From assembly GCF_016864235.1 (NCBI RefSeq), contig NZ_CP045732.1, positions 2,418,001 to 2,482,000 on the forward strand: 64,000 nucleotides of DNA. The letters are read 5' to 3'. Origin of the DNA: Legionella sp. MW5194 (lineage in GTDB: Bacteria; Pseudomonadota; Gammaproteobacteria; Legionellales; Legionellaceae). The notes under the pieces are model-generated. The model ran no database searches. It was not told the origin of the DNA and was given only the letters and a program-made list of their open reading frames with translations. Positions 56,325-64,000 of this stretch are shown here, one piece after another; position 1 is the first letter of the stretch; every line of letters starts with the position of its first letter. The translations under genes were made by a program, and so were the position numbers.

Positions 56325-57323
56325 CTAAGCGTCCAGGGCGGTCGTCAGACGACTGATCAAACCAGGACCCTGATAAATCAAACCGGTGTAAACCTGTAAC
56401 AACGAAGCCCCCGCCGCCAGTTTCTCCCGCGCTATTTCACCGCTGTCGATGCCGCCCACACCAATCAAACAGACGTCTTTGCCGACTACTTCGTTTAAAA
56501 GGCGTAAACAGGCGGTCGAACGCGAAGCCAGGGGCTGCCCGCTCAAGCCGCCTGTCTCCTGACCATAGGGTAAGGAAGCCACTGCCTCTCGCCCAGAGGT
56601 CGTATTGGTGGCGATGATGCCATTCATTCCCTGACTGACTACCACATGAGCCATCTGTTTCAATGCGTCGTCGCTTTCATCCGGAGAAACTTTCACCAGC
56701 AGCGGCACGGTGCGCTGGTATTGATCTTCCAAACGCTTGCGTTCGTCGGTCAACTGCGTCAGCAAATCAATAAAAAAATCGCCGCGCTGCAGGAGGCGTA
56801 AATCAGGCGTATTGGGGGATGAGATGTTAATGGTCACATAGGAGGCCTGCTTAAACACCTTTTGCAGACAGTACCGGTAATCTTCGGCGGCGTGGGTCAG
56901 AGGCGTGTCTTTATTTTTACCAATATTGATGCCGAGTATGCCTTGATAGCGCGCCCGGGCGACATGCCCCACCAAGGCATCCACCCCCTGGTTATTAAAC
57001 CCCATGCGGTTAATGATGGCATTGGCTTTAGGCAGGCGAAAAAGACGGGGTTTCGGGTTGCCCGGTTGTGGCCTGGGCGTTACCGTGCCCAATTCAATAA
57101 AGGAAAAGCCCAGTTTAGCCAGTGCATCGAGGTGTTCGCCATTTTTATCAAATCCGGCCGCCAAACCAATGGGATGAGGGAAATCAAGACCCAAGGCCTT
57201 AACAGGCCTCTGTTTTGGCTTTTCGAAACAGGCCGAAGGCAGCCAGCGCAGGGCATGCAGGGCCAGCGCATGCGCACGCTCAGTGTCCAGTTTAAACAAC
57301 AGTGGACGAAGCAGAGAATACAT
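56325..57323 (-). CDS. pyrD: Dihydroorotate dehydrogenase (quinone)
   Basis: PyrD oxidises dihydroorotate to orotate in pyrimidine synthesis and passes electrons to quinone. The 332-residue class-2 enzyme begins [18 protein letters not shown], the membrane-associating helix. The FMN barrel has [44 protein letters not shown] (Ser as catalytic base near 176), and IGVGGIDSG near the end. Length matches E. coli PyrD. It diverges from the kinase gene. Confidence 0.97.
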   Translation of the reverse strand: MYSLLRPLLFKLDTERAHALALHALRWLPSACFEKPKQRPVKALGLDFPHPIGLAAGFDKNGEHLDALAKLGFSFIELGTVTPRPQPGNPKPRLFRLPKANAIINRMGFNNQGVDALVGHVARARYQGILGINIGKNKDTPLTHAAEDYRYCLQKVFKQASYVTINISSPNTPDLRLLQRGDFFIDLLTQLTDERKRLEDQYQRTVPLLVKVSPDESDDALKQMAHVVVSQGMNGIIATNTTSGREAVASLPYGQETGGLSGQPLASRSTACLRLLNEVVGKDVCLIGVGGIDSGEIAREKLAAGASLLQVYTGLIYQGPGLISRLTTALDA

Positions 57324-57421
57324 TTAATCAAACTCCAGTCATTCAATCGAAGGCAAAACGAGGTAATATAATACCCCCTTTAACGCCACGCCAGAAACCC
57401 TGGCTTAAAAACAGGATACCC

Positions 57422-58525
57422 ATGATTACGATTGATCCCACCCAACTCAATGCTGCGGGTAAAAAATTGCTTTTTGATTTAATGACTCAAGCCGCGGATA
57501 CTGAAATCGCCGCTGGGAAACACGTGTTGTCTTATGGGGAAAATACCGAAGCGATTTTCCTGCTGCACCCGCTGCTCATTACTAAAAAAACCGCCACCAG
57601 CATTCATGCGGAAGTATTGGACGCCCCGTTTGAAAACGGCAGTTATGGGTCAGTCATGTTAAGCCTTGGCAAGATTAAAAGCGAAAACGACATGTCGTTT
57701 AAGGAACGCACGCCTGAAAAGCAACAAGTCATCAAATGCATCGCCCTAAGCCAGATGCCCGAAAAGCGGATTCATAAAGAAGCGCTGCGTACGCAGCTTG
57801 GCAATGAGTCTTTACACTGTAAAGAACCGGTATTCAGTAAGACGTTTGGATTTCTGCGCATGCGAAAGGCGGGTGAGATGGACTTATTTAAACTGCAAAG
57901 GCGTCTTATCAAGAGCAAAATTGAATTAAGCCTGCTTCAATACCTGGAGCTGTCGTTAGCGATTGTCAAAGCCGTGGATGAACTCCATGCGAAAGGGCGT
58001 ATTCATCGGGATATTAAACCAGAAAACATCATGGTTTCCCTCTCGCCCCTGACGGTCAAATTAATTGATTTTGCCTTTTCCTGCCCCAGCAGTAAAACCC
58101 AGGGTAAACGCATCAAAGGCACCCTCCCCTTTCTACCGCCAGAGGTATTCTTTAAGATGAAAATCAGTACAGCGGGTGATATTTTTTCACTGGGCATGAC
58201 TCTGGCTGATTTTTGGGGCGACAGCTCCATGGACCACCTCAATGAAAGAATGGCTGACAGTTTTGAAAAATACTACGGGCACCGTAAGCAACAGAAGCTT
58301 AAACTCTTTACCGGGATGACCGTGCCGTCAGAGATAGCCAAACCCTTAAACGAGGTGCTGCATGGCATGATCCGCTTTAATCCAGACGAACGGACACCCC
58401 TCAATCGTGTCATGAGCACTCTGGCGAATCTCATTGAACTGGAAAAGCAATACCTGGCGCAATTGTCAGACAGTGAGGACGGAGACGAAACGCCTGGTCC
58501 TGAATTGCCCGTACGAGTCGGTTAA
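57422..58525 (+). CDS. Eukaryotic-like Ser/Thr protein kinase, possible Dot/Icm effector
   Basis: A 367-residue protein without membrane segment. The kinase domain (about 65-345) shows a glycine loop GSYGSV (73-78), lysine in VIKCI (K105), a helix-C glutamate (about E120), the catalytic loop HRDIKPEN (195-202), then DFA (217-219) in place of DFG, PPE for APE (239-241) and D253 in DIFSLG. The tail SDSEDGDETPG is acidic, as in many Dot/Icm substrates. The start at 57422 has an AGGA site. A TATAAT lies at 57367-57372. It resembles Legionella LegK-type effectors in style, but I cannot assign it to one. Confidence 0.75.
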   Translation: MITIDPTQLNAAGKKLLFDLMTQAADTEIAAGKHVLSYGENTEAIFLLHPLLITKKTATSIHAEVLDAPFENGSYGSVMLSLGKIKSENDMSFKERTPEKQQVIKCIALSQMPEKRIHKEALRTQLGNESLHCKEPVFSKTFGFLRMRKAGEMDLFKLQRRLIKSKIELSLLQYLELSLAIVKAVDELHAKGRIHRDIKPENIMVSLSPLTVKLIDFAFSCPSSKTQGKRIKGTLPFLPPEVFFKMKISTAGDIFSLGMTLADFWGDSSMDHLNERMADSFEKYYGHRKQQKLKLFTGMTVPSEIAKPLNEVLHGMIRFNPDERTPLNRVMSTLANLIELEKQYLAQLSDSEDGDETPGPELPVRVG

Positions 58526-59208
58526 ACAGGGCATTCCTGCGCCCAGACGCGAAGCATGGCATTGCCGCTGGGTTGCAGGTGATAATTGACGCTGCGGACC
58601 TCCACGCCAAAGTTGTGCTGCTGCAGTTCAAGCAGTACGGGCCCAAGCAAAGGCGAAGGCTGGCCGTGGCGGTCAATTAAAGGGAAAATACGCACTTCTT
58701 TGGCAACTCGCGCCAGTTCCTGAATGGCCTGGACATGAAACGCCACATCCTGATTGTCCAGTTCGGCGAAAAGATAGTGCGAACTTAAAGCATAGTCGAA
58801 GGTAAAATCGTTAAAGGGCAACCGGATTTCGGTGATGCCGATGTAGCGTTTTTCTTCTTTGCCTCGCAGATAATCCGCGAAAAAAGCAGACAGACCGCTT
58901 CGCCTTTTTTCAATCAGTTCTTCGAGATTGTTTTCATAACGGCTGAAATCAAACTTTTCCTTTTCCTCTGTCACCTTGTTAAGCATGTCAGCAAAAATCA
59001 ACGTCACTTTGGAATTAAGTGTATCCATGTCCAGGCTAAAAAGGGGATCGCAGCTGACGCATTGTTTGGCTTTTCCTGTCAATTCAGCGTTGATCGCACT
59101 GGGGCCGCAACCAAATTCCAGGATTTTCCCTGAAAGATCCGTGTCAGTTAAATCAAACATTTCCCTGTATTCATCGACATGATGGCCCCAGATTACCAGC
59201 TTGTTCAT
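58522..59208 (-). CDS. SAM-dependent methyltransferase-like protein
   Basis: A 228-residue protein with a class-I methyltransferase nucleotide site, GKILEFGCGPSAINAEL (about 27-43), CDPLF at about 53-57 (acidic residue for ribose) and FDYALSSHYLF near 137-147. A charged insertion (EEKEKFDFSRYENNLEELIEKRRSG) follows the second strand. It converges with the kinase gene, their stops overlapping by four bases. The GCGPS motif supports SAM binding; substrate unknown. Confidence 0.7.
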   Translation of the reverse strand: MNKLVIWGHHVDEYREMFDLTDTDLSGKILEFGCGPSAINAELTGKAKQCVSCDPLFSLDMDTLNSKVTLIFADMLNKVTEEKEKFDFSRYENNLEELIEKRRSGLSAFFADYLRGKEEKRYIGITEIRLPFNDFTFDYALSSHYLFAELDNQDVAFHVQAIQELARVAKEVRIFPLIDRHGQPSPLLGPVLLELQQHNFGVEVRSVNYHLQPSGNAMLRVWAQECPV

Positions 59209-59246
59209 AACTCCCGCCCCTTAATGCACAATGCCTGCTAAAAATG

Positions 59247-59277
59247 AAGTTGCAACTTGAATTTGATTGGGTATAGT
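59247..59277 (+). promoter_or_regulatory. Promoter with overlapping palindrome for leucine-degradation operon
   Basis: TTGCAA (59250-59255) and TATAGT (59272-59277) are separated by 16 bases, about 35 bases before the ivd start. The perfect 12-base palindrome AAGTTGCAACTT (59247-59258) covers the -35 box, as a repressor operator would. The regulator is not known. Confidence 0.5.
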
Positions 59278-59311
59278 CTAGCCTATTTGTTTAAGTAACA
59301 GGAAGTCAACT

Positions 59312-60472
59312 ATGCATACTGGATTACACCACGCCCTTGGCGAGACTTATGATCTGTTACGCGACAGCGTTTATCAGTTCGCGCAACATGAAATTGCCCC
59401 CATTGCCGCGCAGATTGACGCGGAAAACACCTTTCCCAACCACCTCTGGCGGAAACTGGGCGAGATGGGACTGCTAGGCATTACGGTCAGTGAGGAATAC
59501 GGCGGAGCGAACATGGGTTATCTGGCCCACGCCATTGCCATGGAAGAAATTTCGCGCGCCTCAGCCTCGGTCGGCTTAAGTTACGGCGCTCATTCCAACC
59601 TCTGCGTCAACCAGATTTATCTGAACGGCAACCACGAGCAAAAGCGTCAATATTTGCCTAAACTTATTAGTGGAGAGTTTATTGGCGCGCTGGCCATGAG
59701 TGAGTCCAACTCCGGTTCTGATGTCGTCAGCATGCAGTTGCAGGCCCAGTCTCAAGGTGATCATTTTATTCTCAATGGCACTAAAATGTGGATTACCAAT
59801 GGCCCGGATGCCGATGTTTTGGTGGTTTATGCCAAAACAGACAAGCAGGCCGGCAGCAAAGGCATTACCGCCTTTCTGATTGAGAAAGGCATGCAAGGAT
59901 TCAAAACAGCGCAAAAACTCGATAAATTGGGAATGCGGGGTTCCAACACCTGCGAACTGGTGTTTGAAGATTGCCGGGTACCGGCTGAAAATATTCTTGG
60001 CGAACTGAATAAGGGCGCCAAAGTGCTGATGAGCGGTCTTGATTATGAGCGTACCATCCTGGCGGCGGGACCCGTGGGCATCATGCAGGCCTGCCTGGAT
60101 GTGGTCATCCCCTACGTTCATGAACGTAAACAATTTGGCCAGCCGATTGGCGAATTCCAGTTTATTCAGGGTAAACTGGCAGACATGTATACGGAATTAA
60201 GCGCCTCGCGATCCTACCTTTATGCCGTAGCAAAGGCCTGTGATCAAGGGTTGGTCAACCGCATCGATGCCGCCGGTGTTATCCTTTATACTGCCGAGAA
60301 GGCCACACAAACGGCACTGCAGGCTATTCAAACTCTGGGCGGGAATGGCTATATTAATGAATACCCCACGGGGCGTTTGTTGCGGGATGCCAAATTGTAC
60401 GAAATTGGCGCAGGTACCTCCGAGATACGGCGCATGCTGATTGGCCGTGAACTATTTAAAGAAACTTCATAA
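59312..60472 (+). CDS. ivd: Isovaleryl-CoA dehydrogenase
   Basis: This acyl-CoA dehydrogenase oxidises isovaleryl-CoA to 3-methylcrotonyl-CoA in leucine breakdown. The 386-residue flavoprotein has [17 protein letters not shown] (about 127-143), [18 protein letters not shown], and the catalytic glutamate in [12 protein letters not shown] (about 246-257), the position used by isovaleryl-CoA dehydrogenases. The C-terminus is the usual [30 protein letters not shown]. It leads a run with thiolase, mccB and a hydratase, which confirms the leucine context. Confidence 0.93.
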   Translation: MHTGLHHALGETYDLLRDSVYQFAQHEIAPIAAQIDAENTFPNHLWRKLGEMGLLGITVSEEYGGANMGYLAHAIAMEEISRASASVGLSYGAHSNLCVNQIYLNGNHEQKRQYLPKLISGEFIGALAMSESNSGSDVVSMQLQAQSQGDHFILNGTKMWITNGPDADVLVVYAKTDKQAGSKGITAFLIEKGMQGFKTAQKLDKLGMRGSNTCELVFEDCRVPAENILGELNKGAKVLMSGLDYERTILAAGPVGIMQACLDVVIPYVHERKQFGQPIGEFQFIQGKLADMYTELSASRSYLYAVAKACDQGLVNRIDAAGVILYTAEKATQTALQAIQTLGGNGYINEYPTGRLLRDAKLYEIGAGTSEIRRMLIGRELFKETS

Positions 60473-60483
60473 GGAAAAGGAAA

Positions 60484-61674
60484 ATGAGTATGGATCAGAA
60501 TGATATCGTCATCGTTGCTGCCAAACGCACCCCCATGGGTAGCATGCTGGGCGCTCTGTCAGCATTGACAGCACCGGAATTAGGGGCCATTGCTCATCGC
60601 GCAGCACTCGAACAGGCTGGCATTTCTCCCTCTGATATTGATGAAGTCATCACCGGCTGCGTATTACAGGCAGGCATCGGACAGGCGCCTGGACGCCAGG
60701 CCGCCATTGGCGCCGGCATCCCTGATTCCACGGGCGCAACCACCATTAATAAAATGTGCGGCTCTGGCATGAAAGCGGTGATGCTGGGTCATGATTTAAT
60801 CAAAGCCGGTTCCGCCAATGTCGTGCTGGCCAGCGGCATGGAAAGCATGAGCAATGCACCTTACCTGCTTGATAAAGCCCGCTCCGGCTATCGTCTTGGC
60901 CATGGTCAGCTTAAAGATCACATGTTCCTCGACGGGCTGGAAGATGCCTATGAGCGTGGCCAGTTAATGGGTTGTTTTGCTGAGCAGACAGCTGAACATT
61001 TTGGCTTTACCCGGGCTCAGCAGGATGAATACGCATCCCGTTCATTGACTCGTGCCCTGCAGGCGCAACAGGACAATGGTTTTGCTGACGAAATCGTACC
61101 CGTCACCATCAAAGACCGTAAAGGCGAAATCACCGTATCCAAAGATGAAAGCCCCGACGCCGGCAAATTAAACAAGATTGCCACGCTGCGTCCGGCGTTT
61201 AAAGCGGATGGCACAGTGACTGCCGCCAACTCAAGCTCCATCTCCGATGGCGCAGCAAGCCTTATCCTCATGACCGCCGAACAGGCTAAAAAACGCGGCA
61301 TAAAGCCCCTGGCCCGTATTCTTGCTCACGCAACCCATGCTCAGGCACCAGAGTGGTTTACTACGGCCCCAGTGGATGCAATTCGTAAAGTCATGAGCAA
61401 AGCCGGCTGGACTAAAAATGAAGTGGATCTTTTTGAGATCAACGAAGCCTTTGCGGTAGTCGCCATGGCGGCCATTAGCCAGCTTGAACTGGATGACAAT
61501 AAGGTCAATATCCACGGCGGCGCCTGCGCTTTGGGCCACCCCATCGGGGCATCCGGTGCGCGCATTTTAGTCACGCTCATCCATGCGCTGAAACAACGCC
61601 AGAAAACTCGCGGCATTGCTGCTCTCTGCATTGGCGGCGGAGAAGCAACGGCCATGGCCATTGAACTGGTTTAG
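60484..61674 (+). CDS. Acetyl-CoA C-acetyltransferase (thiolase)
   Basis: A 396-residue thiolase that splits acetoacetyl-CoA or makes it from acetyl-CoA. The active-site cysteine is C92 in NKMCGSGMKAVM. The C-terminal motifs GGACALGHPIGASGARI and CIGGGEATAMA are present. It lies 11 bases after ivd and would handle the acetoacetate end of leucine breakdown. It could also serve in polyhydroxybutyrate synthesis, which Legionella makes. Two in-frame start codons (ATG at 60484 and at 60490) are both possible. Confidence 0.93.
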   Translation: MSMDQNDIVIVAAKRTPMGSMLGALSALTAPELGAIAHRAALEQAGISPSDIDEVITGCVLQAGIGQAPGRQAAIGAGIPDSTGATTINKMCGSGMKAVMLGHDLIKAGSANVVLASGMESMSNAPYLLDKARSGYRLGHGQLKDHMFLDGLEDAYERGQLMGCFAEQTAEHFGFTRAQQDEYASRSLTRALQAQQDNGFADEIVPVTIKDRKGEITVSKDESPDAGKLNKIATLRPAFKADGTVTAANSSSISDGAASLILMTAEQAKKRGIKPLARILAHATHAQAPEWFTTAPVDAIRKVMSKAGWTKNEVDLFEINEAFAVVAMAAISQLELDDNKVNIHGGACALGHPIGASGARILVTLIHALKQRQKTRGIAALCIGGGEATAMAIELV

Positions 61675-61695
61675 CCGCTGTCCTAATCCACTGGG

Positions 61696-61729
61696 CGATG
61701 CCCGCATCGGTTGACGGTTGCGGGCATCG
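61696..61729. terminator. Hairpin between thiolase and membrane-protein gene
   Basis: A perfect 11-base stem CGATGCCCGCA/TGCGGGCATCG with a 12-base loop lies 22 bases after the thiolase stop. No T tract follows, so it may be a partial terminator or processing site inside the operon. Confidence 0.55.
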
Positions 61730-61756
61730 TCAACATAAAAATAACAAAGGATGTAC

Positions 61757-62071
61757 ATGCTTCGTCAAAGTCTTATCTATCTTGCTTTAAGCATTCTGGT
61801 CATTGTCTTTGCCAAATACGCCCATCTGCTGATTGTGTATATCGACATGTTTTATGCCTACGTGAATCTCAAGCTCGCCGCGGTGTTTAGCCACACTGGC
61901 ATCGGTTTATTGATTCGCAAGGTGATTCTGCTGACCTTGATTCCTATCCTTTTAGCCTCAGTCCCAGCACTCATTTACCGCCCGATTCGAGGCAAACCCA
62001 TGCCCTATCTGCTGGAGCTGACCTGGTGTCTCTGGTTAATTATTGTATTGAGCAACCTACTGATTCATTAA
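61757..62071 (+). CDS. Small three-helix membrane protein in leucine operon
   Basis: A 104-residue inner-membrane protein with hydrophobic segments at about 3-25, 50-73 and 82-102. It has a few charged residues between ([14 protein letters not shown]). The ATG at 61757 is preferred over 61751 because the AAGG site lies at correct spacing. It ends 8 bases before mccB. It is not a known leucine-pathway enzyme. I do not recognise the family. Confidence 0.65.
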   Translation: MLRQSLIYLALSILVIVFAKYAHLLIVYIDMFYAYVNLKLAAVFSHTGIGLLIRKVILLTLIPILLASVPALIYRPIRGKPMPYLLELTWCLWLIIVLSNLLIH

Positions 62072-62079
62072 GGATTATC

Positions 62080-63687
62080 ATGGCAAAAATTGTCAGTCAG
62101 ATTAATACGGCAAGCACCGAATTTAAACAAAACGCGGCCGCCATGGAGGCCCAGGTTTTGCAGTTACGCGATCTTGTTGAACAAATCGCCCGGGGCGGCG
62201 ATGACAATGCGCGCGCCAGGCATTTGAAGCATGGCAAGCTGCTGCCACGCGAGAGGCTGCAACAATTGCTGGACCCCGGCAGCCCATTTCTGGAGTTATC
62301 GCAGCTTGCAGCCTATCAGGTTTATGACGACGTTGTCCCTGCAGCCGGCATCATTACCGGCATTGGGCGAATCAATGGCACCGAATGCATCATTGTGGTC
62401 AATGATGCCACTGTAAAAGGCGGCACCTATTATCCGCTCACGGTTAAAAAGCATTTAAGGGCTCAGGACATCGCACGCAGCAATCACCTGCCCTGCGTTT
62501 ATCTGGTGGATTCCGGTGGCGCCTTTTTACCGCGACAGGATGAAGTGTTCCCTGATCGCGATCATTTTGGCCGCATTTTTTATAATCAGGCCACGCTGTC
62601 TGCCGAAAACATCCCGCAGATTGCCGTGGTGATGGGTTCGTGTACCGCAGGCGGCGCTTACGTCCCTGCCATGGCCGATGAATCCATCATGGTCCGCAAT
62701 CAGGCCACCATTTTTTTAGGCGGGCCGCCGCTGGTCAAAGCGGCGACCGGTGAAGTGATCAGCGCTGAAGAATTGGGCGGCGCCGATGTCCATTGCCGTC
62801 AATCCGGTGTGGCTGATCATTACGCTGAAAACGATGCCCATGCCCTGTTTCTGGCGCGTCAAACCATTGCTTTTTTGAATCGCAAAAAGCCGGAGCAGCT
62901 AACCCGCATTGACAGCCGCGAACCGCTGTATGCCGCCCACGAACTCAATGGCATCGTCCCTGTAGACCCCCGCAAACCTTTTGATATCCGTGAAATCATT
63001 GCCCGTCTCGTCGATGCCTCTGAATTTGATGAATTCAAAGCTTTGTACGGCACCACCCTGGTTTGCGGTTTTGCCCATCTGTATGGTTACCCTATCGGCA
63101 TTGTGGCCAATAATGGCATTTTATTCGGTGAAAGCGCATTAAAAGGCACTCATTTTATCGAACTGTGTGTCCAGCGCCGCATTCCCCTGCTGTTTTTACA
63201 GAACATCACCGGTTTTATGGTAGGCAGCAAATACGAAGCCGGTGGCATCGCCAAACACGGGGCCAAAATGGTCACTGCCGTTGCCAATGCCAATGTGCCC
63301 AAATTCACCGTCCTTGTCGGCGGCAGTTTTGGCGCCGGCAACTACGCCATGTGCGGACGCGCCTACGAGCCGCGGTTTTTATGGAGCTGGCCCAATGCCC
63401 GCATCTCAGTCATGGGTGGCGAGCAAGCCGCCAATGTGCTGGCGCAAGTGAATCGCGACAAGCACACCAAACAAGGCACCCACTGGTCGGAAGAAGCTGA
63501 AGAAGCGTTTAAAGCAGAACTTCGCGCCCAGTATGAAACCCAGGGCCATCCCTATTATGCCAGCGCCCGCTTATGGGATGACGGGGTCATTGCGCCTGAA
63601 GACACCCGTATGGTGTTGGGATTAAGTCTGTCCGCGGCATTGAATGCCCCCATTTCAGCGACACGCTTTGGCGTTTTTCGCATGTAA
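62080..63687 (+). CDS. mccB: Methylcrotonyl-CoA carboxylase, carboxyltransferase (beta) subunit
   Basis: This biotin-dependent carboxyltransferase subunit converts 3-methylcrotonyl-CoA to 3-methylglutaconyl-CoA with the biotin-bearing alpha subunit. The 535-residue protein has the two crotonase-type halves: [19 protein letters not shown] and [33 protein letters not shown] (about 110-180) typical of MCC beta, then [41 protein letters not shown] and the glycine-rich [18 protein letters not shown]. The start at 62080 has a GGATTATC site. The alpha subunit gene is expected beyond the right edge. Confidence 0.95.
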   Translation: MAKIVSQINTASTEFKQNAAAMEAQVLQLRDLVEQIARGGDDNARARHLKHGKLLPRERLQQLLDPGSPFLELSQLAAYQVYDDVVPAAGIITGIGRINGTECIIVVNDATVKGGTYYPLTVKKHLRAQDIARSNHLPCVYLVDSGGAFLPRQDEVFPDRDHFGRIFYNQATLSAENIPQIAVVMGSCTAGGAYVPAMADESIMVRNQATIFLGGPPLVKAATGEVISAEELGGADVHCRQSGVADHYAENDAHALFLARQTIAFLNRKKPEQLTRIDSREPLYAAHELNGIVPVDPRKPFDIREIIARLVDASEFDEFKALYGTTLVCGFAHLYGYPIGIVANNGILFGESALKGTHFIELCVQRRIPLLFLQNITGFMVGSKYEAGGIAKHGAKMVTAVANANVPKFTVLVGGSFGAGNYAMCGRAYEPRFLWSWPNARISVMGGEQAANVLAQVNRDKHTKQGTHWSEEAEEAFKAELRAQYETQGHPYYASARLWDDGVIAPEDTRMVLGLSLSAALNAPISATRFGVFRM

Positions 63688-63698
63688 GGATTAAAACC

Positions 63699-64000
63699 AT
63701 GAGCCACCTGTTGCATGAATGGCACGATCACGTGTCAGTGATCACCTTAAACCGGGTCGAGAAACACAATGCGTTTGATGACACGCTGCTTCATGATTTG
63801 CAAAAAACCCTGGATGAGGCCATCGCCCACCCAGACACCAAAGCCCTTATTTTAAAGGCCAAGGGCAAGCATTTTTCAGCCGGTGCCGATGCCCATTGGA
63901 TGCAGCGAATGGCCCATTACAGCGAAGAGGAAAACGTCAAGGATGCCCTGGTGCTTGCCCGGGTGATGAATACCCTCTACACCAGCAACAAACCCACCAT
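63699..64000 (+). CDS. Enoyl-CoA hydratase/isomerase family, probable methylglutaconyl-CoA hydratase (partial)
   Basis: The first 100 codons of a crotonase-family gene begin at 63699, 11 bases after mccB, preceded by AAGGA. The product starts MSHLLHEWHDHVSVITLNRV and has KHNAFDD, ALILKAKGKHFSAGADAHWMQRM, where the SAGAD loop forms the oxyanion hole. In this operon it most likely hydrates 3-methylglutaconyl-CoA to HMG-CoA. The gene runs off the window edge, so the rest cannot be checked. Confidence 0.85.
   Translation, partial: MSHLLHEWHDHVSVITLNRVEKHNAFDDTLLHDLQKTLDEAIAHPDTKALILKAKGKHFSAGADAHWMQRMAHYSEEENVKDALVLARVMNTLYTSNKPT

Overview
The window looks like chromosome of a Legionella-type gammaproteobacterium. 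The strongest clues are an IcmL/DotI-family protein (27278-28216), two stand-alone genes with eukaryotic-style or effector-like features (a nuclease/phosphatase-fold protein at 42664-44172 and a protein kinase at 57422-58525), a stand-alone cyanophycinase, and a housekeeping set (glyA-nrdR-nusB-thiL-pgpA, kbl-tdh, msbA-lpxK, ttcA, ettA, oxyR) of gammaproteobacterial type. By eye the base composition is near half G+C, higher than L. pneumophila; I do not name a species. I saw no rRNA, tRNA, CRISPR array, insertion sequence or prophage, so this is mostly core genome with scattered accessory genes.

Layout. 0.4-7.8 kb: a periplasmic solute-binding protein, then the minus-strand run glyA-nrdR-nusB-thiL-pgpA-AI-2E-type permease with overlapping or nearly touching ends, then three small envelope proteins, one a His-rich lipoprotein with a 12-residue tandem repeat. 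8.0-12.4 kb: an RND efflux pair (adaptor plus inner-membrane pump). 12.5-17.6 kb: a kinase/aminotransferase fusion and valS. 17.7-19.9 kb: a small stress-like group (YetF-type membrane protein, a candidate small RNA or leader, host-attachment-family protein, metallothionein-like protein). 19.9-26.2 kb: a long minus-strand run (SDR, hutI, RsiV-like secreted protein, OPT transporter, two membrane proteins), divergent from hutG, which is followed by the IcmL-like gene and a FadL-like porin.

29-37 kb: L,D-transpeptidase, ettA, kbl-tdh (threonine to glycine), and pcm-tolC-ttcA. 37.5-42.5 kb: a SulP transporter fused to a beta-carbonic anhydrase, a LysR regulator and proS. 42.7-48.3 kb: the effector-like EEP protein, an orphan double-ATPase peptide ABC protein, oxyR, and an MFS transporter. 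48.3-52.0 kb: msbA-lpxK plus a translationally coupled secreted protein (lipid A assembly and export). 52-56 kb: cyanophycinase with a thioredoxin-reductase-like flavoprotein, divergent from a pair of ferritin-like proteins across an AT-rich spacer, plus an easily missed 52-residue gene. 56.3-59.2 kb: pyrD, the kinase and a methyltransferase-like protein. 59.3-64.0 kb: a leucine-degradation operon (isovaleryl-CoA dehydrogenase, thiolase, small membrane protein, methylcrotonyl-CoA carboxylase beta subunit, start of a methylglutaconyl-CoA hydratase) that runs off the right edge.

Themes: amino-acid use (threonine, histidine and leucine breakdown, peptide uptake) fits an intracellular amino-acid-eating lifestyle; envelope biogenesis and efflux form a second theme. 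The candidates most worth following are the EEP-fold protein whose SDH motif sits at the wrong end, the DFA kinase, the repeat-bearing IcmL paralogue, the kinase-aminotransferase fusion, the metallothionein-like two-domain protein with the nearby small RNA candidate, and the ferritin-like pair.
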